Positions 5,456 through 13,125 are shown, counted from the first letter of the stretch. The stretch: DNA of 19,700 bases from Tannerella sp. (GCA_031277235.1 JAITMT010000008.1:1-19700), one strand, 5' to 3'. Notes: generated by a model from the letters alone, not told the origin. Made by a program: numbers and translations.

Positions 5456-7699
5456 TTATCTGCGGTTGTCGCGTCTGTCATCGCGTCTGCCGCCGCCACG
5501 GTCATCGCGCCTGCCGCGGTCGTCGCGTCGTCCTCCGCCTCTATCGTCGCGGGGCGGACGGGGAGGACGTTCCGGCTCTACATAACCTTCGGGTTTCGGC
5601 ATCAAGGCGCGGGTTGACAGTCTGAACTTGCCCGTTTTGGGATCAATCTCCAGCAACTTCACGGTTACCGGGTCGCCTTCCTGCAAACCTGTTTCTTCCA
5701 CCGAATTGAGGCGTTTCCAGTCCATTTCGGAAATATGCAGCAAGCCTTCCTTACCCGGCATAAATTCCACAAATGCGCCGTAAGGCATGATGGAAGCCAC
5801 TTTTCCTTCATATACAGCGCCGACTTCGGGAATGGCAACGATGGCTTTCACGGCATTCATCGCTGCATCAATACTCTCCTTGTTCGTTGCTGCAATTTCC
5901 ACGATTCCCTTACCGTCAATTTCTTCAATCGAAATTGTAGCGCCGGTGCGTTCCTGAATACCCTGAATGATTTTTCCGCCCGGTCCGATGATCGCGCCGA
6001 TAAATTCCTTGTCCACGATAATCGTTTCGATACGCGGTGCGTGCGGTTTGAGGTCGGGACGAGCCTCCGGTTGCGCGTCGGTGATTTTGCCGAGAATGTG
6101 CATACGACCTTCCTTTGCCTGCGCCAACGCCTTTTCGAGGATTTCATACGACAATCCGTCCACTTTGATGTCCATTTGCGTGGCGGTGATTCCGTCTTTC
6201 GTGCCCGTTACCTTGAAATCCATATCTCCGAGATGGTCTTCGTCGCCGAGAATATCGGAAAGAACGGCATAGTTCGTACCTTTATTTTCGGAAATAAGCC
6301 CCATGGCAATGCCTGAAACGGGCTTTTTCATCGGCACTCCGGCGTCGCGCAACGCCAGCGTACCCGCGCAAACCGTCGCCATCGAAGACGAGCCGTTGGA
6401 TTCGAGAATATCCGAGATAATGCGGATAACATACGGGTAATTGGGAGGCAACATGCGTTTCAACGCCCTGTGCGCAAGGTTTCCGTGTCCGATTTCGCGG
6501 CGACCGGTGGCGCGCTGCGATTTGGCTTCGCCCGTTGAGAATGGAGGGAAATTATAGTGCAGCAGGAAGCGTTCCTTACCGTAAACCAGCGCGTCGTCCA
6601 CGATTTTTTCGTCGTCTTTTGTGCCGAGCGTAACGGTCGTCAGCGACTGTGTTTCGCCGCGCGTGAAAATGGCTGCGCCGTGCGGTCCCGGCAGACAGTC
6701 GGTTTCAATCCAAATCGGACGAATCTCGGTAGTCTTGCGACCGTCCAAGCGTTTGCCCTCGTCCAGAATGGCGCGACGCATCGCATCACGCTCCACTTCA
6801 TGGTAATATCTGTCAATCAGAGCGCCTTTTGTTTCGAGTTCTTCCTCCGTATAAGCCGCCTTAAATTCTTCCTTCAGGTTGCTAAACGCATCGGTGCGAG
6901 CCTGTTTTTCCTGACCCGAAACCGAAATCGCATATACCTTATTATATAAATCGTCGCGAACTTTTTGGCGAAGTTCTTCGTCGTTTTCCTCGTGATTGTA
7001 TTCGCGTTTCACGGCTTTACCGCATTCTTCCGACAGTTCCGTCTGCGCTTTACATTGCTGCTTAATAACCTCGTGCGCTATTTTGATCGCCTCCAGCATA
7101 TCGGCTTCCTGCACTTCGTCCATCTCGCCTTCGACCATCATGATATTGTCAATCGTAGCGCCGACCATAATGTCGAGGTCTGCCTTTTTGAGGTCGGAAA
7201 ACGTCGGGTTAATCACAAATTGACCGTCAATACGGGCTACACGCACTTCCGAAATCGGTCCGTTAAACGGAATATCCGACACAGCCAGCGCCGCCGAAGC
7301 CGCCAGTCCCGCCAAAGCATCGGGCATATCCTCGCCGTCGGACGAGAAAAGCAGCACATTTACAAATACTTCCGCGTGGTAATTATCGGGAAACAACGGA
7401 CGCAAGGCGCGGTCAATCAATCTCGACGTCAAAATTTCATAATCGGAAGGTTTTCCTTCGCGGCGCGTAAATCCGCCGGGAAATCGCCCGAAGGCTGAGA
7501 ATTTTTCCTTGTAGTCCACCGTTAAAGGCATGTAATCCGTACCTGCCACGGCGTCTTTAGCGGCGCAGACAGTTGCCAGCAAAACCGTCTTGTCCATAGT
7601 TACAGTTACCGCTCCATCAGCCTGTTTTGCTAATTTTCCGGTCTCGATGGTGATCGTCCTTCCGTCACCCAATTCAATCGTCTTTTTAATTACATTCAT
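5456..7699 (-). CDS. pnp: Polyribonucleotide nucleotidyltransferase (PNPase)
   Basis: A phosphorolytic 3'-5' exoribonuclease that degrades mRNA and can add tails; a trimer in the cytoplasm. It is 747 residues, full length. RNase PH domain 1 is at about 1-140 (GGFTRREGKPS), then the helical linker, and RNase PH domain 2 is at about 325-540 (STGEAKSQRATGRREIGHG and GDEDHLGDMDFKVTGTKDG, the active-site acidic region). The KH domain is at about 556-625 with GPGG near 572-575, and S1 at about 626-699. A 48-residue tail made mostly of Arg, Asp, Gly and Pro (repeats of RDDRGGGR) follows. Both ends of the locus have partial copies nearby: the 3' end at 2782-2987 and the promoter region at 9897-9982. 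Confidence 0.97.
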   Translation of the reverse strand: MNVIKKTIELGDGRTITIETGKLAKQADGAVTVTMDKTVLLATVCAAKDAVAGTDYMPLTVDYKEKFSAFGRFPGGFTRREGKPSDYEILTSRLIDRALRPLFPDNYHAEVFVNVLLFSSDGEDMPDALAGLAASAALAVSDIPFNGPISEVRVARIDGQFVINPTFSDLKKADLDIMVGATIDNIMMVEGEMDEVQEADMLEAIKIAHEVIKQQCKAQTELSEECGKAVKREYNHEENDEELRQKVRDDLYNKVYAISVSGQEKQARTDAFSNLKEEFKAAYTEEELETKGALIDRYYHEVERDAMRRAILDEGKRLDGRKTTEIRPIWIETDCLPGPHGAAIFTRGETQSLTTVTLGTKDDEKIVDDALVYGKERFLLHYNFPPFSTGEAKSQRATGRREIGHGNLAHRALKRMLPPNYPYVIRIISDILESNGSSSMATVCAGTLALRDAGVPMKKPVSGIAMGLISENKGTNYAVLSDILGDEDHLGDMDFKVTGTKDGITATQMDIKVDGLSYEILEKALAQAKEGRMHILGKITDAQPEARPDLKPHAPRIETIIVDKEFIGAIIGPGGKIIQGIQERTGATISIEEIDGKGIVEIAATNKESIDAAMNAVKAIVAIPEVGAVYEGKVASIMPYGAFVEFMPGKEGLLHISEMDWKRLNSVEETGLQEGDPVTVKLLEIDPKTGKFRLSTRALMPKPEGYVEPERPPRPPRDDRGGGRRDDRGRRDDRGGGRRDDRRDNRR

Positions 7700-7781
7700 C
7701 TTTGTTCTTTTTAATTTATTATCTCTATAATCGTCTCCGCAAAAACCGGAAATTTATACATACAGTCTCATAAAAATCGGA

Positions 7782-7789
7782 CAAAGATA
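7782..7789 (-). promoter_or_regulatory. -7 element of pnp
   Basis: On the minus strand TATCTTTG reads toward pnp, giving a leader of about 75 bases. No TTTG -33 is present at 19-21 bases; the upstream bases are part of a repeat conserved at 9897-9982. Confidence 0.6.
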
Positions 7790-7867
7790 CAAAAACTTTT
7801 TGATAGACGGGTTTGAATCTTTGAAAATTTAACATTTTTTGTGGATTGGACAGACGAATTTGATTTC
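7782..7867 (-). repeat. 86-bp direct repeat, copy A (pnp promoter region)
   Basis: Aligns without gaps to 9897-9982. The core 7799-7844 matches 9914-9959 with two mismatches, including the shared string TTTGATAGACGGGTTTGAAT and the AACATTTTTTGTGG end. Both copies carry the same minus-strand TATCTTTG at the same edge. Copy A ends 13 bases from the stop of the 457-residue gene. Confidence 0.85.
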
Positions 7868-7879
7868 TTATTGTGTACT

Positions 7880-9253
7880 TTAATATATTGCTGTTAGTTT
7901 ATTATTGGTGAATACGAGTGTTTGACTTTGGGAGGCTAAATTCGCAGCCTGTGAATATGCTCCTAATTCCCTAGCTAAAGATGCCGCAGAGGACAAATTG
8001 AAATACCAAGTCTCGATAACATTATTTCCAATTTGGAAAATACTTTTTTCACAAAACTCTTCTGATACAACTTCTTTAACCATTTCTTTTGTCATTCCTA
8101 AAGCCAGTTTCTTTTGAATAAGGAGATTTCCGACTTCTTCTCCATATTTGGCAATTAAAGACTGATTCCGCAAGGCTTTCTGTTTTCGTTCTTTTTCCCA
8201 TTCTTTCTGTCTGTCTGCCTCTTTTTCTCGTTTCTCTATTTCTTGTTTTTGTTTTTCAATTTTTAAATTATCGCGAATTTCTGTTGGCGATATATTCGTG
8301 TTTTTTGCATCTGCAAAGGCTTCAAAAATATCTTTGTTGTTATAATTAAAATCTTCGCTGCTACCGTCAGCATATATCATTTTTCCCTTTTCAGGAATAC
8401 GAATACCGTTATAGTTATTAAAAGTTCCTGTAAATATCTCTCCTGTTGAATATTTATATTCACCTTCTTTGGGAAAAAATCTCATCTTAGAATAGCCGTC
8501 AATACCAACTGTTCCAACAAATATATCGTTTTTTGGAGTAAAAGTTAGTTTTACTTCGTTTTGTTTTCCAAAATAATCTTGCATAAATCTATCAATGGGT
8601 GGGTCTAATTGTTTAAGCAAAACAAATTCAACGATTTGATTAGGACAAATAATACTTATTGCAGAAGTCCCATCTGTCTGTATATCTTCATAAATAGTCG
8701 TTTTTTTATATTTGTCTTCCCAATGACGTGAAATTATACTGCTTGTTTCCACTTTTAACTTCGAGTAGATGTCATTTGTACTTAAAGTATTTTTCTCGTT
8801 ATTGGTTATTTTGAATATTCCATCCAAACGTACAAGATCAGGAAGGTTATAAGTCGCATAACCATCTATGTATGAAATACCTTCTTCGCAAAAATAGATT
8901 CCTTTAATAGTTGATATTTGACTTATATGGTGAGTTGATACTTTTATGATAAGAGATTGTTCTTCAACAAATTTATTTTTATAAACGTATCCCGATATCT
9001 CATATCCACCGAACCCATCCCGGTAACGTATGGTCTTTAATTGTGCACCTTTAGGTAATGGAGCCAAAGGCTCTATCTCTACATCAGTCGTCTCTTTTTG
9101 ACTTTTCCGTGATTCTTTGATGTTTTTTACTATTTGGCTTATTCCAAATATTTGGCTCGAAGCAGTTATATTAGATAAAAACAACAATACAAAAATTATT
9201 ATTACCGCAAATGATTTGCTTTTCCACTTTGTTTTAAATAAATTCTTGTTCAT
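7880..9253 (-). CDS. Secreted or membrane-anchored protein with MORN-like segment, coiled coil and BamE-like C-terminus
   Basis: 457 residues. A basic N-terminus precedes a hydrophobic segment (residues about 14-32), either an uncleaved anchor or a signal peptide. Residues about 60-260 are unrecognised and beta-rich. A MORN-like stretch (GEYKYSTGEIFTGTFNNYNG and KGKMIYADGSSEDF) lies near 263-300. A strongly charged coiled coil (many KQ/EK/RE) spans about 330-370. The C-terminal 90 residues contain LALGMTKEMVKEVV, ETWYF and LVFTNNKLTAI, the pattern of BamE/SmpA-like small domains in Bacteroidetes. The start overlaps the stop of the upstream gene in an ATGA arrangement, so the two are translationally coupled. 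No terminator lies between its stop and the pnp promoter. It is A+T-rich, unlike pnp. The role is unknown, probably envelope-related. Confidence 0.75.
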   Translation of the reverse strand: MNKNLFKTKWKSKSFAVIIIFVLLFLSNITASSQIFGISQIVKNIKESRKSQKETTDVEIEPLAPLPKGAQLKTIRYRDGFGGYEISGYVYKNKFVEEQSLIIKVSTHHISQISTIKGIYFCEEGISYIDGYATYNLPDLVRLDGIFKITNNEKNTLSTNDIYSKLKVETSSIISRHWEDKYKKTTIYEDIQTDGTSAISIICPNQIVEFVLLKQLDPPIDRFMQDYFGKQNEVKLTFTPKNDIFVGTVGIDGYSKMRFFPKEGEYKYSTGEIFTGTFNNYNGIRIPEKGKMIYADGSSEDFNYNNKDIFEAFADAKNTNISPTEIRDNLKIEKQKQEIEKREKEADRQKEWEKERKQKALRNQSLIAKYGEEVGNLLIQKKLALGMTKEMVKEVVSEEFCEKSIFQIGNNVIETWYFNLSSAASLARELGAYSQAANLASQSQTLVFTNNKLTAIY

Positions 9254-9597
9254 GATATTAATTTTAAAAGTTGATTTTTTTCTTGTTGATTTAAAAGCTT
9301 CTTGTATCTTAATTTTCTGGCAAGATAGTGCAGTCTGTCAGAATCAACTTGTTGGAAAGAAAAATCGAAAGCGTTATTAAATACTATTTCCGCAGTTTTT
9401 TTTGTTCTATCGCTTCCCATTCCTGTATTTGCCCAACAATACAGCCAACAAAAACTTTGAGGTGTGACATATTCATTGCCGTCAACTTTTTCAACGCTCC
9501 AATGTCCATACAGAGCATTTTGAAATCTTTCATTCTCTACGTTTGCAAAATAACTTTGCAACGTTTCATTTGATTGTTTTAATTTAAATTGATCCAT
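9250..9597 (-). CDS. Hypothetical protein coupled to the secreted 457-residue protein
   Basis: 115 residues from the ATG at 9597 (MDQFKLKQ). An in-frame ATG at 9636 would give 128 residues, but it sits directly on the T tract of the hairpin RNA-like element, so I prefer the internal start, which has an A-rich upstream stretch typical of the phylum. The protein is soluble and aromatic-rich (YGHWSVEKVDGNEYV, SFCWLYCWANTG) and ends with a basic helix. No family recognised. Its TGA overlaps the next ATG by 4 bases, so the two genes form one operon and perhaps one function. Confidence 0.65.
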   Translation of the reverse strand: MDQFKLKQSNETLQSYFANVENERFQNALYGHWSVEKVDGNEYVTPQSFCWLYCWANTGMGSDRTKKTAEIVFNNAFDFSFQQVDSDRLHYLARKLRYKKLLNQQEKNQLLKLIS

Positions 9598-9636
9598 TTT
9601 TGTATATTTTATTGATTTGTATTCATTTTCAGGCAT

Positions 9637-9733
9637 AAAAAAGCGTAGATACTATTTATCTATCCCAATCAGAGGCTCTGGCAAGCCCAACCCAGAAATA
9701 GACAACAGTACCCACGCTTGCTATATAAATGTC
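9637..9733 (-). ncRNA. Candidate hairpin small RNA with its own promoter and terminator tail
   Basis: On the minus strand AAGCGTGGGTAC (plus 9708-9719) pairs with GTATCTACGCTT (plus 9641-9652) over 12 positions with two G-T pairs. Inside is a second stem TCTATTTC/GGGATAGA, then a GGGCT/AGCCT tip stem, separated by near-symmetric bubbles. Six T follow the base of the stem. A TATATTTG -7 element (9740-9747) lies just upstream. The result would be a rod-like RNA of about 97 bases. The overall shape recalls 6S-like RNAs, but I see no sequence that proves it. Alternatively it is a terminator-like element before the 9250-9597 gene. Confidence 0.45.
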
Positions 9734-9739
9734 CAATGA

Positions 9740-9747
9740 CAAATATA
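9740..9747 (-). promoter_or_regulatory. Possible -7 element for the hairpin RNA
   Basis: Minus-strand TATATTTG fits TAnnTTTG, with expected initiation near 9733. No clear -33 element at the usual spacing. Confidence 0.4.
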
Positions 9748-9760
9748 TACACAAACATGG

Positions 9761-9840
9761 GCGTTTTCTGTTGGCTATTATCCACTGGATTGTTGAATCG
9801 CCAGATTCTGATTATGGATAATATCTTTAAAAAAACGCTT
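9761..9840. repeat. Interrupted palindrome of about 80 bases
   Basis: Outer arms GCGTTTT (9761-9767) and AAAACGC (9832-9838); inner arms ATTATCCA (9777-9784) and TGGATAAT (9815-9822); a CTGG/CCAG stem near the centre. Its function is unknown. It could belong to a longer minus-strand leader transcribed from the promoter copy at 9897. Confidence 0.5.
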
Positions 9841-9896
9841 TAATCAAAATAAACTTTCCTACTGTCGGACGCTTCCGAAAGAATTGGAAATCGATG

Positions 9897-9982
9897 CAAA
9901 GATACAATTTTTATTTGATAGACGGGTTTGAATTGTTGAAAATTTAACATTTTTTGTGGGTTTAACTGACGAATGTGATTTT
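9897..9982 (-). repeat. 86-bp direct repeat, copy B, with minus-strand -7 element
   Basis: The second copy of the pnp promoter-region repeat (see 7782-7867), same orientation. Its TATCTTTG (9897-9904, minus) points toward the hairpin RNA and the 9250-9597 gene, so it may drive module 2 with a leader of nearly 300 bases. The remaining bases to 10193 show nothing I can name. Confidence 0.8.
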
Positions 9983-10193
9983 TCATCTTTACTTTCAACG
10001 GGAAATGGCAGTTAATATAACTCCTGAAACCGGACAAAGACACGGAATATTCTTGAAATTCATAAATTTTTGATAAATAATGACAGCATAAAACTTTGTT
10101 TCTGCAGCGACGGGAAGATAACAAATATTTTGCAGTTGCAACTACCTGCTTCATATTTTTTCGATATTTCATATCTATTTCATAAATTTATTA

Positions 10194-10201
10194 TATCTTT
10201 G
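10194..10201 (+). promoter_or_regulatory. -7 element for the 10260 operon
   Basis: TATCTTTG, with initiation expected near 10208 and a leader of about 50 bases. The -33 region is A+T-rich without TTTG. Confidence 0.6.
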
Positions 10202-10259
10202 CACATTGAGCGGGCTTCAAAAGCAAACTTATTCAGACATAGATTAATGCGATAAAGTT

Positions 10260-11186
10260 ATGGCGAACAGTGAGAGATTAAAAACAATAATATCTAACTT
10301 GCAGAATCTCAAAGATTTGGCAGTTAGCATGAAAGATGCGGAACTCTTTCCGGTTTCTTTCTTCAGCAATGCATTCGACTTGATTCAGAAAGTGCAAAAC
10401 GATTTTCATACGCTCGAAGCTGACCAGGTCGAAATGTTTGCTTCGCAGATGAAGAAACATCAGGATTTGATTACGTCCATACATCAGCAAGTGCGTACTA
10501 TTGAGAGCATTTCGGAAGCAAAAAAGCCGGATGAGGCGTACAGACCCACAACAATAACTCCGGAGCAGCCTCGACCGCCGATAGCAGATTATATCATACC
10601 GCAATATACTGATAATATGACTGTTAAATCGGATAATACGCGTATTGAAAAACCCAGAAAACCTTCGATTTTCAGCCGCATTGCCGGAAAGGAAGAGATG
10701 CCGCACGAGGCGGAAGTGAAAGAAACGCTGAAACAGATTGAAACACCGAAACCTGTTGAAAAAGAGCCTGTTCCACCGGTCGAAATCAAGGAAAACAGCG
10801 CTCCGATATCTACACCGATTATCATTCCGCAAAAAACGGTGGAAAATATTATTACTCCGACCGCAGAAACACCTCCTACCCCACCCGTAATCGTAGCGGA
10901 AATTAAAGAGGAACCTGTTACGGTGCAGCATTTATCTGTAAATGAGAACATTGAAAAAAATAAACTGTCCGATTTGCGCAAGGCTTTCAATCTTAACGAC
11001 CGCTTCCGCTATCAACGCGAACTGTTTGGAGGCAGGGAAGATGTTATGAGCAGGGTCATCGCGGAATTGAACAACAAGTCTTCCTACAGGGAATCCATCG
11101 CCTATCTGGAAGATGAATTGCATTGGGACATTTCCGACCTGACAGTCAAAGACTTCATGAAGAAACTCGAACTCAGATTTTTGTAA
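10260..11186 (+). CDS. Bacteroidetes-specific conserved hypothetical protein
   Basis: 308 residues, no signal peptide or membrane segment. The N-terminal 90 residues are helical (SERLKTIISNLQNLKDLAVSM). A long Pro/Glu/Ile/Thr-rich low-complexity linker runs from about 95 to 230. A compact C-terminal domain of about 70 residues contains KLSDLRKAFNLNDRFRYQRELFGG and ends in DLTVKDFMKKLELRF. That C-terminal block is familiar from many Bacteroidales hypothetical proteins; I know no function for it. The stop is 1 base before the rsmI start, so the two are co-transcribed, and a promoter sits about 60 bases upstream. The pattern suggests a cytoplasmic adaptor with two folded ends joined by a disordered tether. 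Confidence 0.85.
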   Translation: MANSERLKTIISNLQNLKDLAVSMKDAELFPVSFFSNAFDLIQKVQNDFHTLEADQVEMFASQMKKHQDLITSIHQQVRTIESISEAKKPDEAYRPTTITPEQPRPPIADYIIPQYTDNMTVKSDNTRIEKPRKPSIFSRIAGKEEMPHEAEVKETLKQIETPKPVEKEPVPPVEIKENSAPISTPIIIPQKTVENIITPTAETPPTPPVIVAEIKEEPVTVQHLSVNENIEKNKLSDLRKAFNLNDRFRYQRELFGGREDVMSRVIAELNNKSSYRESIAYLEDELHWDISDLTVKDFMKKLELRFL

Positions 11187-11187
11187 G

Positions 11188-11886
11188 ATGACGGCAAAAC
11201 TTTCCATCGTACCTACTCCCATCGGGAATCTGGAAGACATGACTTTCAGGGCGGTACGCGTGTTGAAGGAAGCCGATCTGATTTTATGCGAAGACACGCG
11301 CACTTCGGGCGTTTTGCTGAAACATTACGACATAAAAAACCGTTTGCAGTCCCATCACAAATTCAACGAACACCAAACGCTGGCAAACGTCGTAGAACGC
11401 ATCAAATCGGGTGAAAACGTCGCATTGATCTCCGACGCGGGCACGCCGGCGATTTCCGATCCCGGTTTTTTAATTGTACGCGAGTGCGCGCGTAGCAACA
11501 TTCCGGTCGAATGTTTGCCCGGCGCAACGGCTTTCGTGCCCGCGCTGGTCGTATCGGGGCTGCCCAACGACCGCTTTTGTTTCGAGGGATTTTTGCCGGT
11601 AAAAAAAGGTCGCCAAACGCGGCTTCGCGAAATTGCCGCCGAAGAACGCACCGTTGTCTTGTACGAATCGCCTTTTCGACTGCTCAAAACGCTGGAACAG
11701 TTGGCGAAAACGTGCGGCGCAGCGCGTCAGGTTTCCGTTTCGCGGGAAATTTCAAAGAAATTTGAAGAAACGGTAAGAGGCTCATTATCAGAAGTTATAG
11801 AATATTTCAAGACAACCGAACCGAAAGGCGAGTTTGTCATTGTCATGGGAAACAAATTAGAAACAACAACGATATTACTTAATTAG
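11188..11886 (+). CDS. rsmI: 16S rRNA (cytidine1402-2'-O)-methyltransferase
   Basis: SAM-dependent tetrapyrrole-methylase-fold enzyme that 2'-O-methylates C1402 in the ribosomal P site. It is 232 residues; many RsmI proteins are about 270-290, so this is the shorter form without a C-terminal extension. Visible signatures are IVPTPIGNLEDMTFRA near the N-terminus, CEDTRTSG, LISDAGTPAISDPG in the middle, LPGATAFVPALVVSGLP, and FEGFLP followed by basic residues. It starts 1 base after the upstream hypothetical gene and is followed 11 bases later by a lipoprotein gene, so it is the middle gene of a three-gene operon. Confidence 0.94.
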   Translation: MTAKLSIVPTPIGNLEDMTFRAVRVLKEADLILCEDTRTSGVLLKHYDIKNRLQSHHKFNEHQTLANVVERIKSGENVALISDAGTPAISDPGFLIVRECARSNIPVECLPGATAFVPALVVSGLPNDRFCFEGFLPVKKGRQTRLREIAAEERTVVLYESPFRLLKTLEQLAKTCGAARQVSVSREISKKFEETVRGSLSEVIEYFKTTEPKGEFVIVMGNKLETTTILLN

Positions 11887-11897
11887 TTAAAAAAAAG

Positions 11898-12770
11898 ATG
11901 ATTATGAAACAAATTTTTATGATGGTTGCAGGCGTGCTGTTGATTGCGTCCTGCAATCAATTTTCGGGAGATTCAAAACAACTGCAGGCGGAAAATGATT
12001 CCCTGAAATTGCAACTGGCTAAGAATGAGTCGGAATTGAACGAAATGCTCGGCATTCTCAATTCCGTCGAAAGCGACATTCAGAGCATTCGCGAGGCGGA
12101 AAATTATTTGAATGTGGAAAAAGACGCCGAACTTTCGTCTTCCAAACGCGACCAGATTAAGGCAAATATGACGATGGTCGTCGAAACCATCAAGAAAAAC
12201 AAGCAGCAACTATCTGAATTACAGGATAAACTGAATAAAAGCAATGTCCGTTCTTCAGCGCTGCAAAAAACGATTGACCGTATTACCAACGATCTGAACG
12301 AAAAAAGCGAATTGCTCGTGAAATTGCAGGGAGATCTGGGCAAAAAAGACGAGCAGATTCGGCAAATGTCCGAACAAGTCGTAGCGTTAAATACAGACGT
12401 TCAGATACTTGAAGAAACAAACACGTCTCAAAACGATCTTATCAACAGGCAGGATAAGACGTTGAACACCATTTATTACTGTTTCGGAACGAAAAAGGAA
12501 CTTTCCGAACAATTGATTCTCACCGGCGGCGGTCTGTTCTCGAAATCAAAAACGCTGCAGGAAGGATTCAATCAGGAATATTTCATTTCAGCCGACAAGC
12601 GCAAACTTTCTTCGATTCCGCTTTTCTCGAAGAAAGCTAAAATGTACACTAACCATCCCGAAAATTCGTACAGGCTGATAAAAGACAGTGAAGGAGAAAT
12701 TACGTTGGAGATTGAAAATCAGGAAGATTTTTGGAGTTTGAGCAAATATCTCGTCATTGAAGTCAATTGA
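11898..12770 (+). CDS. Coiled-coil lipoprotein
   Basis: 290 residues from the first ATG; the ATG two codons later (11904, MKQIFMM) is equally plausible. The signal peptide ends in a lipobox, LIASC, so the mature protein would be lipid-anchored. Residues about 28-195 are a nearly continuous coiled coil of heptad-rich, charged and Gln/Leu-rich sequence, with only conserved hydrophobic spacing. The last 95 residues form a separate domain (IYYCFGTKKELSEQLILTGG, then SKYLVIEVN at the end). Such coiled-coil lipoproteins recur in Bacteroidales next to rsmI-type genes; the function is unknown, perhaps an envelope spacer. It is the last gene of the operon. Confidence 0.85.
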   Translation: MIMKQIFMMVAGVLLIASCNQFSGDSKQLQAENDSLKLQLAKNESELNEMLGILNSVESDIQSIREAENYLNVEKDAELSSSKRDQIKANMTMVVETIKKNKQQLSELQDKLNKSNVRSSALQKTIDRITNDLNEKSELLVKLQGDLGKKDEQIRQMSEQVVALNTDVQILEETNTSQNDLINRQDKTLNTIYYCFGTKKELSEQLILTGGGLFSKSKTLQEGFNQEYFISADKRKLSSIPLFSKKAKMYTNHPENSYRLIKDSEGEITLEIENQEDFWSLSKYLVIEVN

Positions 12771-12787
12771 AGGGGAAGGACTTTATT

Positions 12788-12826
12788 AAGTGTTAAATTT
12801 ACACTTGATATATGTTTTTTAACATA
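12788..12826 (+). terminator. Weak candidate terminator after the lipoprotein gene
   Basis: Two short stems: AAGTGT/ACACTT (12788-12806), then TATGTT/AACATA with a TTTT loop (12811-12826). There is no proper T run after either stem, so efficiency is uncertain. Confidence 0.3.
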
Positions 12827-12831
12827 AAAAA

Positions 12832-12863
12832 TTTGGTAGATTAAAAAAAGCGCCGTATCTTTG
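12832..12863 (+). promoter_or_regulatory. Complete Bacteroidetes promoter of the 52-residue gene
   Basis: -33 TTTG (12832-12835), a 20-base spacer, and -7 TATCTTTG (12856-12863). It is one of the best matches to the phylum consensus in the window. Confidence 0.82.
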
Positions 12864-12888
12864 CAGCGGTTTTAATAGGTTATTTATT

Positions 12889-13047
12889 ATGATAAAGACG
12901 ACAAAGAGTAAAGAAAGTATGCGCGAATTGGCGATGCTACGCTATCAAGCGGACAAATATCGCCTGGCAGGCAACGGTTTTATGAGCCAGCGTCTGGACA
13001 CGCAGATTCGGAAAATGTATGAAAAGATGGCAACAGAAGCCAAATAG
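12889..13047 (+). CDS. 52-residue basic small protein
   Basis: ATG at 12889, TAG at 13045. The product is strongly basic, with a Lys/Thr/Ser start (MIKTTKSKES), then mostly helix (MRELAMLRYQADKYRLAG) and a second amphipathic helix (SQRLDTQIRKMYEKMATEAK). It has no membrane segment. The gene is a perfect single unit: consensus promoter 25 bases upstream of the ATG and a strong terminator 22 bases after the stop. That, and codons like those of the neighbouring core genes, make it a real gene despite its size. I recognise no family; a helical hairpin that binds nucleic acid or a ribosome is a guess from charge alone. Confidence 0.75.
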   Translation: MIKTTKSKESMRELAMLRYQADKYRLAGNGFMSQRLDTQIRKMYEKMATEAK

Positions 13048-13068
13048 AAAATTGTTTAAGTTTCAGTG

Positions 13069-13111
13069 AAAAGCGGCGGTTCTCTTTGGGGGAATCGCCG
13101 CTTTTTTTTTT
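13069..13111 (+). terminator. Strong intrinsic terminator of the 52-residue gene
   Basis: AAAAGCGGCGGTTC (13069-13082) pairs with GAATCGCCGCTTTT (13092-13105), one G-T pair, with ten T at 13102-13111. It also lies just beyond the stop of the convergent nitroreductase gene and may serve it in the other direction, though the minus-strand T run is short. Confidence 0.9.
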
Positions 13112-13125
13112 GGGATATTTTTCTC

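Noticed and set aside
9641..9719. tRNA or SRP RNA
   Set aside because: No cloverleaf or TTC arm, and no GGAAGGAAGCAG-like SRP loop; it is a single rod-like hairpin.
9840..10172. Minus-strand ORF of 110 codons
   Set aside because: It crosses the promoter-region repeat and has no domain-like composition or initiation signals.
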